From Dipteris shenzhenensis (taxonomy: Eukaryota > Polypodiophyta > Polypodiopsida > Gleicheniales), in the NCBI GenBank assembly GCA_047967505.1, contig CM106541.1: a DNA stretch of 64,000 nucleotides; one strand, given 5' to 3'. Shown piece by piece: positions 20,876-30,728 of this stretch. Position numbers and translations under genes: made by a program. Below the pieces are notes generated by a model. It had not been told where the DNA came from and searched no databases. It worked only from the letters and a program-made list of their open reading frames with translations. Numbering within the stretch: the stretch's first letter is position 1; every line of letters starts with the position of its first letter.

Positions 20876-23437
20876 GTGAATCAGAAGAACCCAACAGACA
20901 ACCCAGGTTGGGTTAAAGACCTGCTAGAGAAAAAGCCCAAAGCATCCACTGGTCAAGCCCAAGACCGCGTCTTGGTGGAGGATTGTGGCAAGGATGGAGT
21001 GAACGTCGATGCATTTAAAGCACAAGAACTGCGCGAGAAGAGTGACTGGGAAACGATCAGCTTAGAGGAGGCACTCGCGTCTATGGAACAGATGCCCCAA
21101 CCGCCTTCAATTCAGAACCTTACATGCATCTTGCATAAGTGCAGAACAAAGAAAAATCTAGCGTATACCAAGCGGTTGTATGCCTATCTGTGCAAAAATG
21201 GGCTGGAAGATCATAGATCTCTTGGGAACTATGTCGTTCCAATGTTGGTCCAAGCTGGAAGCATGTGGGATGCTCAGCAGGTTTTTAACAAGTTGGTTGA
21301 TCGGAACGAGTATTCATGGAATTCTCTTATCTGGGGTTGTATTGAGTTTGGTGATCCAAAGCATGCTCTCAACCTCTACCAGAAAATGCAAGAGGATTTT
21401 GTACATCCCAGCAGGTATACCTTTGTTACGGTACTGAAGGCTTGTGCTAGGCTGAAAGATGCAGAAAGAGGTCGGCAAATACATGCTGAGATAGCGAGAA
21501 AGGGGCTGGAAACTGATCTTTTTGTTGGCAGCACCTTGGTGGATATGTATGCCAAATATGGCTCGCTTGCAGATGCACGGGAAGTGTTGAACAAGCTGCC
21601 AGTCCGAAATGTGGTATCATGGACTGCACTGATCAAAGGATATGGCGAGCATGGGCTTGGTGAGGAAGCGCTCAAGTGTCTTGAACAGATGCAACTGGAG
21701 GGTCTCTGTCCAAATGCTGTCACATTTGTTTGCACCTTGAAAACTTGTGGCAGCATAGGAGTGATAGACAAGGGCCGAGAATTACATACCGAGGTAGCCA
21801 GAAAGGGTCTGGAAAGAGATCTTCTTGTTGGCACCACCTTGGTGGATATGTATGCCAAATGTGGCTCTCTTGGAAAAGCACAGGAAGTGTTCGACAAGCT
21901 GCCACTTCGAAATGAGGTCTCATGGACGGCACTGATCGCAGGATATGCCGAGCATGGGCTGGGTGAGGAAGCACTGAACTGTCATGAACAGATGCAACTC
22001 GAGGGTGTCTCTCCAAATGCTGTTACATTTGTCTGCTGTTTGAAAGCTTGTGGCAGCATAGGAGCTATAGATACGGGTCGAAATATACATGCTGAGATAG
22101 CCAGAAAGGGGCTAGAAAGAGATCTTCTTCTGGGCAGCAGCTTGGTGGATATGTTTGCCAAATGTGGCTCGCTTGTGGAAACATGGGAAGTGTTTGACAA
22201 GCTGCCAGTTCGAGACAAGGTCTCGTGGACTGCACTAATTGCAGGCTATGCCGAGCAGGGGCTTGGTGAGGAAGCTCTGAACTGTCTCGAACGGATGCAA
22301 CAGGAGGGTCTCTCTCCAAATGCTCTCACATTTGTTTGCATCTTGACAGCTTGTGGCAGCATAGGAGCGATAGACAAGGGCCGAGAAATACAGTCCGAGA
22401 TAGCTAGAAAGGGGCTGGAAAGAGATCTTGTTGTTGGCACTGCGTTGGTGGACATGTATGCCAAATGTGGTTCTCTTGTGGAAGCACGGGAAGCATTTGA
22501 CAAGTTGCCAGTTCCAGACAAGGTCTCCTGGAATGTACTGATCGCAGGATATGCCGAGCATGGGCTTAGTGGGGAAGTTCTCAACTGTCTTGAAAAAATG
22601 CAACTCGAGGGTCCCTTTCCAGATGCCGTGATATTTGCTAGCAGCTTAAAAGCCTGTGGCAGCATAGGAGCGATAGACAAGGGCCGAGAAATACACAGCG
22701 AGATAGCCAGAAAGGGGCTGGAAAAGCTTCTTGCTGTTGGCAACACCTTGGTGGATATGTATGCCAAATGTGGCTCGCTTGCAGAAGCATGGGAAGCGTT
22801 TGACAAGCTGCCAGTTCGAGACGAGGTCTCATGGAATGCACTGATTGCAGGATATGCTCAGCATGGAGAAAGTGAAATGGTTTTCCATATGCTTGAGAGA
22901 ATGAGAGGAGAAGAGATAAAGCCAAATGGGCTCACGTTCTCTGTTGTCTTTAACGCATGCAGTCACATGGGTCTAGTCTACAAGGGCCAGAATTACTTTG
23001 AGGCCATGAGCCAAGACTACGGCATCACACCAACTATTGAGCATCACAACGGCATGGTTGATCTCTTTGGCCGAGCAGGCCAATTAGAGGAGGCTGTAGC
23101 AATGGTGAAGAAAATGCCTTACCATCCTGATCTTTCAGTGTGGCATACAGTGTTAGGTGCTTGTCGAAAGTGGGGTAATGTGGAGCTTGGAAGGCGTGCC
23201 TTTGAACATGCAGTGCAATTGGATGCAAAGGATGCTGCATCTTATGTCTTGATGTCCAACATCTATGCAGATGCTCACATGCAAGACGAAGAGAAGAAGT
23301 TCGGGGCAATGAGACTGAAAAAGCGAGCATGTAAGGAGCCAGGGCAGAGTTGGTGGACTGACAATAGGGGGTTTTGCATTCGTTTGCAGCAGGGGACACC
23401 AGACATTGTCAAAGCAAAAAAACATATGCAATGCTAG
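20876..23437 (+). CDS. PLS-class pentatricopeptide repeat protein, E-type
   Basis: An uninterrupted frame of over 850 codons ends in TAG at 23435. PPR proteins of this class bind organelle transcripts, typically for C/U editing, splicing or stabilisation, one repeat per base. Residues from about 75 to 780 are PPR motifs. In the middle, five P-L-S triplets of 101 residues (35+35+31) repeat almost verbatim, with signatures VSWTALIAGYAEHG, GSIGAIDKGR and LVDMYAKCGS. The last part (LGACRKWGNVELGRRAFEHA, YVLMSNIYADA) matches the E region after the PPR array. No DYW deaminase follows, and the end (about 40 residues) departs from the usual PGCSWI block. The open frame begins at a non-ATG codon after a TAG at 20858. 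The first in-frame ATG is about 65 codons in, so the true N-terminus is probably spliced from upstream. Confidence 0.92.
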   Translation: MNQKNPTDNPGWVKDLLEKKPKASTGQAQDRVLVEDCGKDGVNVDAFKAQELREKSDWETISLEEALASMEQMPQPPSIQNLTCILHKCRTKKNLAYTKRLYAYLCKNGLEDHRSLGNYVVPMLVQAGSMWDAQQVFNKLVDRNEYSWNSLIWGCIEFGDPKHALNLYQKMQEDFVHPSRYTFVTVLKACARLKDAERGRQIHAEIARKGLETDLFVGSTLVDMYAKYGSLADAREVLNKLPVRNVVSWTALIKGYGEHGLGEEALKCLEQMQLEGLCPNAVTFVCTLKTCGSIGVIDKGRELHTEVARKGLERDLLVGTTLVDMYAKCGSLGKAQEVFDKLPLRNEVSWTALIAGYAEHGLGEEALNCHEQMQLEGVSPNAVTFVCCLKACGSIGAIDTGRNIHAEIARKGLERDLLLGSSLVDMFAKCGSLVETWEVFDKLPVRDKVSWTALIAGYAEQGLGEEALNCLERMQQEGLSPNALTFVCILTACGSIGAIDKGREIQSEIARKGLERDLVVGTALVDMYAKCGSLVEAREAFDKLPVPDKVSWNVLIAGYAEHGLSGEVLNCLEKMQLEGPFPDAVIFASSLKACGSIGAIDKGREIHSEIARKGLEKLLAVGNTLVDMYAKCGSLAEAWEAFDKLPVRDEVSWNALIAGYAQHGESEMVFHMLERMRGEEIKPNGLTFSVVFNACSHMGLVYKGQNYFEAMSQDYGITPTIEHHNGMVDLFGRAGQLEEAVAMVKKMPYHPDLSVWHTVLGACRKWGNVELGRRAFEHAVQLDAKDAASYVLMSNIYADAHMQDEEKKFGAMRLKKRACKEPGQSWWTDNRGFCIRLQQGTPDIVKAKKHMQC

Positions 23438-24002
23438 AAGATTTTGTCTCCAAATGAGGGAGGAAGAGTATGCCCCAGCTTTGCATTGGACATATTCGTT
23501 GATGCACAGAAAGATGGGTTAGGTGGACATAGTGAGAAGCTGCCTGTCTTGTGTGCACTAATCAATATATCCAAGGGGACACCCAGATGCGCTCTCAAGC
23601 ACCTCTGCGTTTCTAACGACAATCATGCAGCTACTGCATCGATATCAAAGATCAGCAAACTGTTCTTGTTGGAGATGCTGCTGTAGCCCATGGCAGGGCT
23701 GCCTACATAGCAGCTCTGGAGCCTTGCAGCGTACAAAAGCAGGTATAGCAAGTCAGCCTGCAGTACAGGAACGGACTGCCTCACAGGCAACCATACAGTC
23801 AGCAGATGGGCTGCGTACAGCAGCCGTATAGGATAATAGAGTCAGCAGGTCTGCGGAACAGTGCAGCAGTCCTTACAGCGGCCTTACAGGCTGTCTGGCA
23901 GCCTGCAGATAGGTGCAGAGCAGGCAGGAGCAGGTGCAGGCACAGGTGGATGTGGCTGACAGCCTACATGCCTACATTATCATTTTTGGTTGGGATCCAC
24001 GT

Positions 24003-24081
<79 letters not shown>

Positions 24082-24110
24082 CACACACACACACACACTA
24101 TATATATATG

Positions 24111-24158
<48 letters not shown>

Positions 24159-25399
24159 TGTGTACGTGCACGTTCACACATTCAATCAATGGCAAAAGAT
24201 GTCATACTTTTTTCCCCTACATGGCTAACTTCACACTTTATTACATAGCAATTGTGACTTGTAGATCCCAAAGGCAAAGGGCAGGCTAATTCAAAAATCT
24301 TGTTGATGCTCGATTAGACATTAAGCAACAAATCATAGCAAAAGAGATCACCCCATACAACCATCAGCTCAAGTATAAAGACTGTTCAACTTAAAAACGT
24401 AAGAGTTTTAGTATCTTGTTTAATTTTGTAATTTATGCAATTTTCTTGCATTTTTGTCCTATAAAAGAGCACAAGCTAGCATTAGGCCTCACATTATAAA
24501 TTCCTTTAGCGTTGTAAGCGCATTTGATAGGTTAATGGAATAAACACATTTGATAGGATAATAATAATCCAAGTCTGTATACTTTTTTGCAAGAGAGTTG
24601 TTTCAATTATTTCCATGGTCTCTTCATTCTAAACCTCCTAGATGAATATTTTTGTTATGGTTCTTCAACATTATGAGTATGGGAATGGGCTTGACTATTG
24701 CTTATTTTGGCTAAGAAAATTAGGTATTATTGTCTATTTTATAAACAATGATTAGCACTTAATGACTAGAGATTAGTTGCATGGTTGATGCAAATTACTA
24801 GTTTAAAGAAGAAAGCATTCATTCAAACTTAAAGCAAGAGCGTCCAAATTTACTTTAGGGTGGTTGTGAAGTTTTTGTGTTACAAGTAATATGTTTAAAT
24901 CTACATAGAGCTCCCACTTTGGGTGGCATTCAAATACTGCCACAATAAAAGGTGTAATATTGGACACAAAACATAAGCTCATGAGGCTAACTATACTTTT
25001 GATATGCGTGACATAAATTTGTGAGGCTAATCAAAAGTTTAAATATGTGGTATTCACTTCGAATGTATTAAATGTGATTCTATTTTAAAGCAATGTAAAT
25101 GAGTCATTGAAGGCTATGACCACACACATGTTACAAAACCCATCCTCCATGTCAAAGTAACTTGTCAATTCTCCATGTAAACTGAAGATCTACCTACTGT
25201 ATGATGACAAATAGATAATGCATGAAAGGTAGACACCATCAAAGATGTTTGAAGGTAGATAGACACCCTAAAAAATATTGTAAGTTTGATCTAACAATTT
25301 GGATCTGAGGGAAATATGTTGATAAATGTTATTTCAAGCGAGGCTCATGCTCCATATTGAAAAGAGGCAAATGAATATGGGAAACTTAAGAGGCAAATG
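23438..25399. other. Spacer downstream of the PPR gene
   Basis: The first 550 bp are rich in CAG and GCAG words and may include the PPR 3' UTR. A composite dinucleotide tract follows. From 24240 to 25390 the DNA is AT-rich and I see no gene. Confidence 0.4.
24004..24163. repeat. Composite dinucleotide microsatellite
   Basis: Runs of CA, TA, GA, CA, TA, GA and TG follow each other without unique spacer. The CA-TA-GA order occurs twice. Confidence 0.95.
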
Positions 25400-27136
25400 G
25401 AGAAGTAGGATGGCTAGGTGTGACCCACTGTGCTGAGCCCACTCCGCCGCCTCTGAGAAGGTGAAGACATTATCCAGGATACTGCGAGCCTGGATAAAGC
25501 TTGTCTGAGTGTCGTGAATGAGGTCTGGAAGTAGAGGCCGAACTCTGGCACTGATCATCTTGGCAAGGATTTTGTAGGCAGTGGTAAGAAGGGTGATCGG
25601 GCGCCACTGACGGATCTCATGTCTATCTCCTCCCTTCGGGATGAGGCAAATCAGTCCCGAGGAGAGGCTCTCTGGCATATAACTGCTGCTGAAAATCCTC
25701 TAAAGAGCTGCTAGGAGGGGCTGATGGATTTGATCCCAGAAGGAGGTGAAGAATGCCCGAGATAGCCCATCCTCGCCCGGGCATTTCTGCCCGTCGATGG
25801 CCATCAAGGCCTCCAACATCTCGTCCGTAGTGAACGGTGCCAACAACGTCGCCTGCATGCTGGGCTGGACCAGGGAAGGAATGTGCCTCCACACCTCCTC
25901 ACGGGAGCGTCGAGTGCGAGGGGCAAGCGACTCCTGCTGGAAAAGAGTCCGGTAGAAGTCGGTAGCCAACCCCAAGACCTCACCCGGATCCGCCGTAACG
26001 ATGTGCCCCTCCGCTGTCCTGAGACTCCGAAGCTGATCACCTGCTGCTCTCTGGCCATGCGTCCTGAAGAACTCCCTGCACATCCGGTCACCCTTCCGAG
26101 CCCAGAAGGAGAGAGAGGCGTGATAGGAAAACTCTGAGCGGCGCTAGAGGGTCTCCTCAAGAAGGGCTCTGGCTCGAAGGGCCTGGATCCGAAGCTCCTC
26201 GAGCCCGGGGTTGCCTGCTGAAGTCGCTGAATGGAGGTGAGGTCCCTCCGAAGAGCTCTCTCTCTGCCCCACCACTCCTGTCGAACCTGTAGGGCTGCGA
26301 GCTGGCAAATCTGGCTGGACTCCTGCAAAGCCTGTGCCACCGAATCGAAGGGCCTGAACTGCCGAGTCTAATGATAAGAGCATAGGCGCATGGTCGGAAA
26401 GTGTCATCCCTGGAACTATACCCGCCTGACCGCCTCTGCTGATGGCCCAATCACTGACATAAAATCTATCCAGCCTCTCCAGGAGTCTGCCTCCTTCCTT
26501 GCGGAAGCCCCATGAGAAGTCCAAGCTCCCGTGCCAACGCCGGAAGGACGGGTCTCTCCAACTGTCCCTACCCCCTGTCGCGAAGATGAATGAGTCCCAA
26601 GCGGACTGCTCTGCCTGAGACATACCTGTAAACTCCGGTCCTCTGCCCTGCTGGTCCTCCAAGGTCTCCAGATTGTTGAAGTCACCTCCAACAATCCAGG
26701 AATCCATGTCTGGGAGAATCCCTGTAAGTGTCGTCCAGAAGGTGGCTCTGCAACGGAGGTCTGTGGGAGCATAAATGTTGAGGACTCCTATTCTGGAGCC
26801 CTCTAGTTCCAAGCCTACCCAAAGGGCACGGCCTGGGATCAACGTGCCATGACCGAAAACTCCCTGGGCTAGCTGCTCGCACACGGAAGTACAGACACCT
26901 CCACTCCTCCCCTGTGCGCCGATCGAGGGCTCCCAATAAGTGTGAGAACGTCCAGGGAGAATCTTTCCGCAGCTACGGGAGTGAGCTGCAGAAAGCTTGT
27001 GCTCCTGGAGCAAAAGTACGTCCAAACGACCAATCACTGCTGGCTGAAGTTCCTGTCTCAAAATGAGCTTCCTAGGACCACGGGTGCCAGAAGAATGAAA
27101 CCCGTTCACATTCCAGGAAACGAGGTGTAGGCTCAT
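25400..27136 (-). pseudogene. LINE ORF2: endonuclease plus partial RT
   Basis: The frame starts at 27136 with HLVSWNVNGF. All AP-endonuclease landmarks follow: LLQEHK, IYAPTD, VGGDFNN, LDRFYVSDW and TLSDHAPML. RT begins around 25850 with GEDGLS and continues through LICLIPKGGD, WRPITLLTTAYKILAK and QTSFIQARSILDN. It is lost before the second RT motif block and the catalytic box. Everything is in one frame with two TAG stops (about 26144 and 25700), each one step from TGG or CAG. It is non-functional because most of RT is missing. Confidence 0.9.
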
Positions 27137-27223
27137 GGTGAGGACTGGGAGGCTGCGAACAACTGTCTGCTTGCGGTCGAAGTCGAAGAAGAAGCTGACA
27201 TTTCAGAGTGGAGGCGCTGACGC

Positions 27224-29170
27224 TTATGAGAAGGTTTGGAGGGGGAGGCGGGGTCGTCCTGCCCGTTCTTCAACACCTTCAACAAAGGCGAGAGGGCTTT
27301 GGTGCCATGAGCAAATGCTTTCTCGAGCCAGCTCAAGATCTCTAAAGTAGTCATCCGGTAAAAGCTTGGAGTTTCTGAGGGGTCCAGGCTCGGACATCCT
27401 GGGGGAGGGGCCATGACAGGGGGGCCTGAGGATTACAATCAGTCTGAAGCGTTTGGCGGCGCAACGCCACCGCAGGCGCACGTCACCCTCGGACCACTGA
27501 GTCTCGAGAAGCTGCCCACCGGACGGGCCTATCCAGTAGCAAACCTGAGCGTGCGTCTGCTCTCTGAGAGCCTCCCAGACTGAGTCGTCTGTCCAAGTCT
27601 CGATGCTGTCGCTGAGGAACGTGAAAGCAAAGCTAGGGCCATCCCTAGGGGCCAAGGCGGCTATCTTCCCATCCGCCCCTTTGCGGAGCAGGAAGATACT
27701 GATGTCGAGACAAGCAGGGAAGGTCCCGAGGTCGGCCACATCCAAGTAGTCCCAGGGGCCAGATCTGTAAAAGTCGCGAGGAAGCTCTCTCTCCTGAAGC
27801 TGAGGCCCATCAGAGTCTGCCATTGAGGGGCTAGCGGACAGGGAAGCCTGCTCCAGTGGTGGTGTAGACTCAGGGTGTCTTGCCAGTGGCGGGGGAGGGG
27901 GAGGAGGCTGGGGGGTAGGCGACTCAAACTCCACGGAGGCGACAAGTGGAGGAGGTGGAGGAGGGGGAGCGGGGGCTGCCCTCAGCTGAGGAGCCGTCGA
28001 TGCAGCTAACTCTGCAGGAGAGCTGAAAGAGGCGGGGGGGGGGATGGGGATGCATCTGGAGCTGGGGCTGAGAAGGAGGAGGAGGAGACTGAGGGGGAAG
28101 AGGCGGGGGCTGAAGCTGCGGGTCGGGAGAAGGGGGGTGCACCTGGGGAGGGGGCTGGGACTGAGTGGAAGGGGGCTGGGGAGCGGAAGAGAGGGCGACC
28201 TGAGGCTGTGAAGGGCGGGCTACCGTCGAAGAAGAAGCTCTCCCAGGTCCCTGGGGCGGCTGCCTGTCAGGTCTCTGAGGTGCTGCTGCAGGTTGGGTAA
28301 CCTCTGCCTCCTTGCCTTTATAAGAAAACTTCTTGTTTTTTCCTCTTTTCCTTCTAACCTCAGTCCAACCGCCAACTAACGGGCTCTGGCTGCCTCTGCT
28401 CCTCCTGACGTGGTTGCCCGGAGGGGGGGGGAGGGGGCGGAGGGGGAGGGGGCGGGGGAGGCCGAGAGGAGCTGGCGAAGCGTGGACAACCAGCCGCCAA
28501 GTGCCCAAAGCCGTGACACCTCAAGCACTGGCCTGGCTGTCCGGTGACTACCATGCTCTGGGTGATGCTGCCGGCATCTGTCACGATCTCGATCACTGCA
28601 GGGAGAGTCGCAGGATCCGCCATTGCCACACGGACTTGGGGGGCTCCTGCCGTGGTCACCGCATCGACGAAGGTGTCGTGCATAACCCAGCCAAAGTGTG
28701 AGCCCAGGTCCCTGACAATCGGCCACAGCTCAGCAGCAAGACCTGGAAAAACTAGCGTCACTGGATGGCGAGGTATACAGAACCGAACATCAAAATCCGC
28801 TGCGCTGAATCCACGGTACCACGGGACTATCATAATAATCTTTCCATCCACCGACATGGGGGAACCTGCAATCAGGTTGCTCGCAGCTTTCGCATTGGAG
28901 AGTTTGAGCCAGAAGATGCCCCTTCCCATAAGGGCCACCTCCTCAATATGGCCGTCCTCTAGCATGAGAGTGGACTGGAGCCAGTCCCTGATGGCTGATT
29001 TGGAGGGGGAATGTCCAATGACTCTGCCATAAACAGAGGTAAGGGCAAAGTCATTGGCAACCTCCTGAACCCGAGACGATTGTTGCTCTGTCAGGATGAC
29101 GCGGTAGGCATCTGGTGGGCCTCCAGTTCCGGGCAGGGAGCCGCCATACCGCCAAGACAAATTGCGAGGC
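27224..29170 (-). pseudogene. LINE ORF1: DUF4283-like domain, CCHC knuckle, proline-rich tail
   Basis: The conserved start (about 29150-28430) has the features of plant LINE ORF1: a DUF4283-type domain (GRGIFWLKL, IIMIVPWYRGF) followed by a CCHC knuckle (CLRCHGFGHLAAGCPRF). A poly-Pro and basic linker follows. Two frameshifts occur, at the G-runs (plus strand) near 28425-28465 and 27950-28060, where slippage is likely. The last segment (27934-27224) encodes a further 236-codon domain I do not recognise. ORF1 would package the RNA for target-primed reverse transcription. Confidence 0.75.
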
Positions 29171-29189
29171 TTCCGATGAAGAAGAGGTT

Positions 29190-29940
29190 GCCACCCAAAA
29201 AAGGGGGGGATAGATGCGGGAGGGTGGAGCCTGGGTGTGAAGAAGACGGGTGCGGAGGCGGAAAGCGGGAAGGATGGAGGGCGGAGGGCGGAGGAAACGG
29301 GGCGGGAGGCCGGGAGGCGGAGGTGGCGCGGGGTGGGGGAGTGAGGATGGAGAGCGGGTGAGGTGAGGAGGCGGGAGCGGGCGAGAGGCGGGGCGGGGCA
29401 GAAGGGCGGGGGGGCGGGGTGGAAGGGCGGGACGGAAGGGGCGGGGCAGAGCGAGAGGGCGGGAGGGGCGGGGGCGGAAGGGCGGGGTGAAAGGGCGGGG
29501 GTGGAGTGGAAGGGCGGAAGGGCGGGAGGGGCGGGGGCGGTGTGGCGAGGGGGCGAGGGGGTGAAGCGGAGGGGCGGGGGAGGTGCGGAGTGGGGCGACG
29601 GGGGGGGTGGAGCGAGGGGGGGCGGCGGGGCGGGTGGAGCGAGGGGGGCGGGGGGGTGAGGCAGAGCGGCGAGAGGGGGGGTGAGGCGTAGCGAGGGGGG
29701 GGCGGCATGAGTCAGGGTGAGGCGGAGGGGCGGAGGGGTGAGGGAGCGGAGAGGCGAGGGGTGAGAGCGGAGGGGGACGAGGGGAGGTGAGAGCGGAAAG
29801 CGAGGGGGGCGCGGCGGCAACGGCGAGGTGAGGCCGCGGGTGAGGGGGGGGTGAGGGCGGAGAGGCAGGGGGGTGGGGGTGGTCGAGGCGAGGAGGAGTT
29901 AGGGGGGGAGGTAGAGGTTGCGAGAGGGGAGGGGAGGCTC
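29190..29940. repeat. Extremely G-rich (plus) / C-rich (minus) low-complexity block
   Basis: About 750 bp of plus-strand purine-skewed G runs, such as GGCGGGGCGG, AAGGGCGGGAG and GAGGGGGG. Several long frames open across it on the minus strand (Pro/Arg/Ser-rich), but they are composition artefacts. It occupies the 5' end of the LINE and may be its promoter or an expanded satellite. Confidence 0.85.
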
Positions 29941-29965
29941 GCAGGAGCAACAGCGGAGGTTGTTA

Positions 29966-30331
29966 TTTGGTATGTCCTTAAGGTGCTTTATATTTAGTTC
30001 GTTGATGTCCATATCCGTTTGATCTCCTATATGTATTTTATTGAGGACCTCCAAGAATCTTAGGCCGGCAGTTTTTCTCGGATCATGTGGTGCTTGCAAC
30101 GTTTTGTTGCATGTTTTTTGTTTGATGTCCTTTGCTGTAAGAATATGTGGGTCTCTAGGCATGTTATTGAAGATGGTGCGGTTGTGATTGTCTTTTGCTG
30201 CATTCGTAAAAAACAAATGTGGGGTATCATTCTTATTTGGTATGTCCTTAAGGTGCTTTATATTTAGTCCTTTGATGTCCATATCCGTTTGATCTCTTGT
30301 ATGTATTTTATTGAGGACCTCTAAGAATCTT
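29966..30331 (-). repeat. Duplicated helicase segment
   Basis: About 92 bp at 29968-30060 recur at 30241-30331 with few changes. Both encode FLEVLNKIH, DQTDMDI and LNIKHLKDIPN on the minus strand, so the helicase remnant carries the same block twice, 273 bp apart. Confidence 0.9.
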
Positions 30332-30648
30332 CTATTTGATTGGCGCATTGGCTCCATCAATTCATAGTATTGTATTTGCAATCTCCAAAAAGATCCAAGC
30401 ATTGAAGTTGTTGTCGACTGTGTATTGAAAATCCAAGAGTTGTTAATAGGGCTTACCTCGCAACGGTCGCCACATAGTATAACATTGACTCTGCCAAATG
30501 GCTCTTGGTCATTTTGTTTTATTTCTCGCATTCACATGTCTGTTGCAAGGAAAGTGTTGATGCCCACTAATGAAATCTCATCTATCAGAATCAAGTGGAC
30601 ATCCTAGTATTGTTCTGCGAGGATATGTTGTTTCTCTACCGAAAGCCC

Positions 30649-30728
30649 TATGTATGAGCTTGTTAGTAAAGACAAGTGCAGAGCCGCATATGTATGAGCT
30701 TGTTAGTAAAGACAAGTGCAGAGCCGCA
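30649..30728. repeat. Perfect 40-bp tandem duplication
   Basis: Two identical 40-bp units begin TATGTATGAGCT. Being 40 bp, it shifts the helicase frame. Confidence 0.95.

Larger units (their letters stand above)
25400..29950 (-). mobile_element. LINE (non-LTR retrotransposon), 3'-truncated
   Basis: On the minus strand a C-rich 5' block is followed by ORF1 (nucleic-acid-binding, CCHC), then ORF2 with an AP-type endonuclease and the first third of the RT. The sequence breaks off at about 25400 inside RT, so the catalytic RT core, the 3' end and poly(A) are absent. That is the opposite of ordinary LINE 5' truncation and points to a later deletion or rearrangement. No target duplication was found. 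Confidence 0.88.

Noticed and set aside
21376-22925. Several long minus-strand frames across the PPR gene
   Set aside because: They are antisense shadows of the 303-bp repeat and repeat with the same period.
23806-24248. Frames with His-Thr and Arg-Glu repeats
   Set aside because: Translation of the dinucleotide microsatellite.
28360-29820. 486-codon frame, taken as one protein
   Set aside because: Only the part after about 29170 has real domain features; the upstream 200 or more residues are Pro/Ala/Arg from the C-rich block and are open in several frames at once.
29051-29950. 299- and 205-codon Pro-rich minus-strand frames
   Set aside because: Overlapping open frames in all phases reflect base composition.
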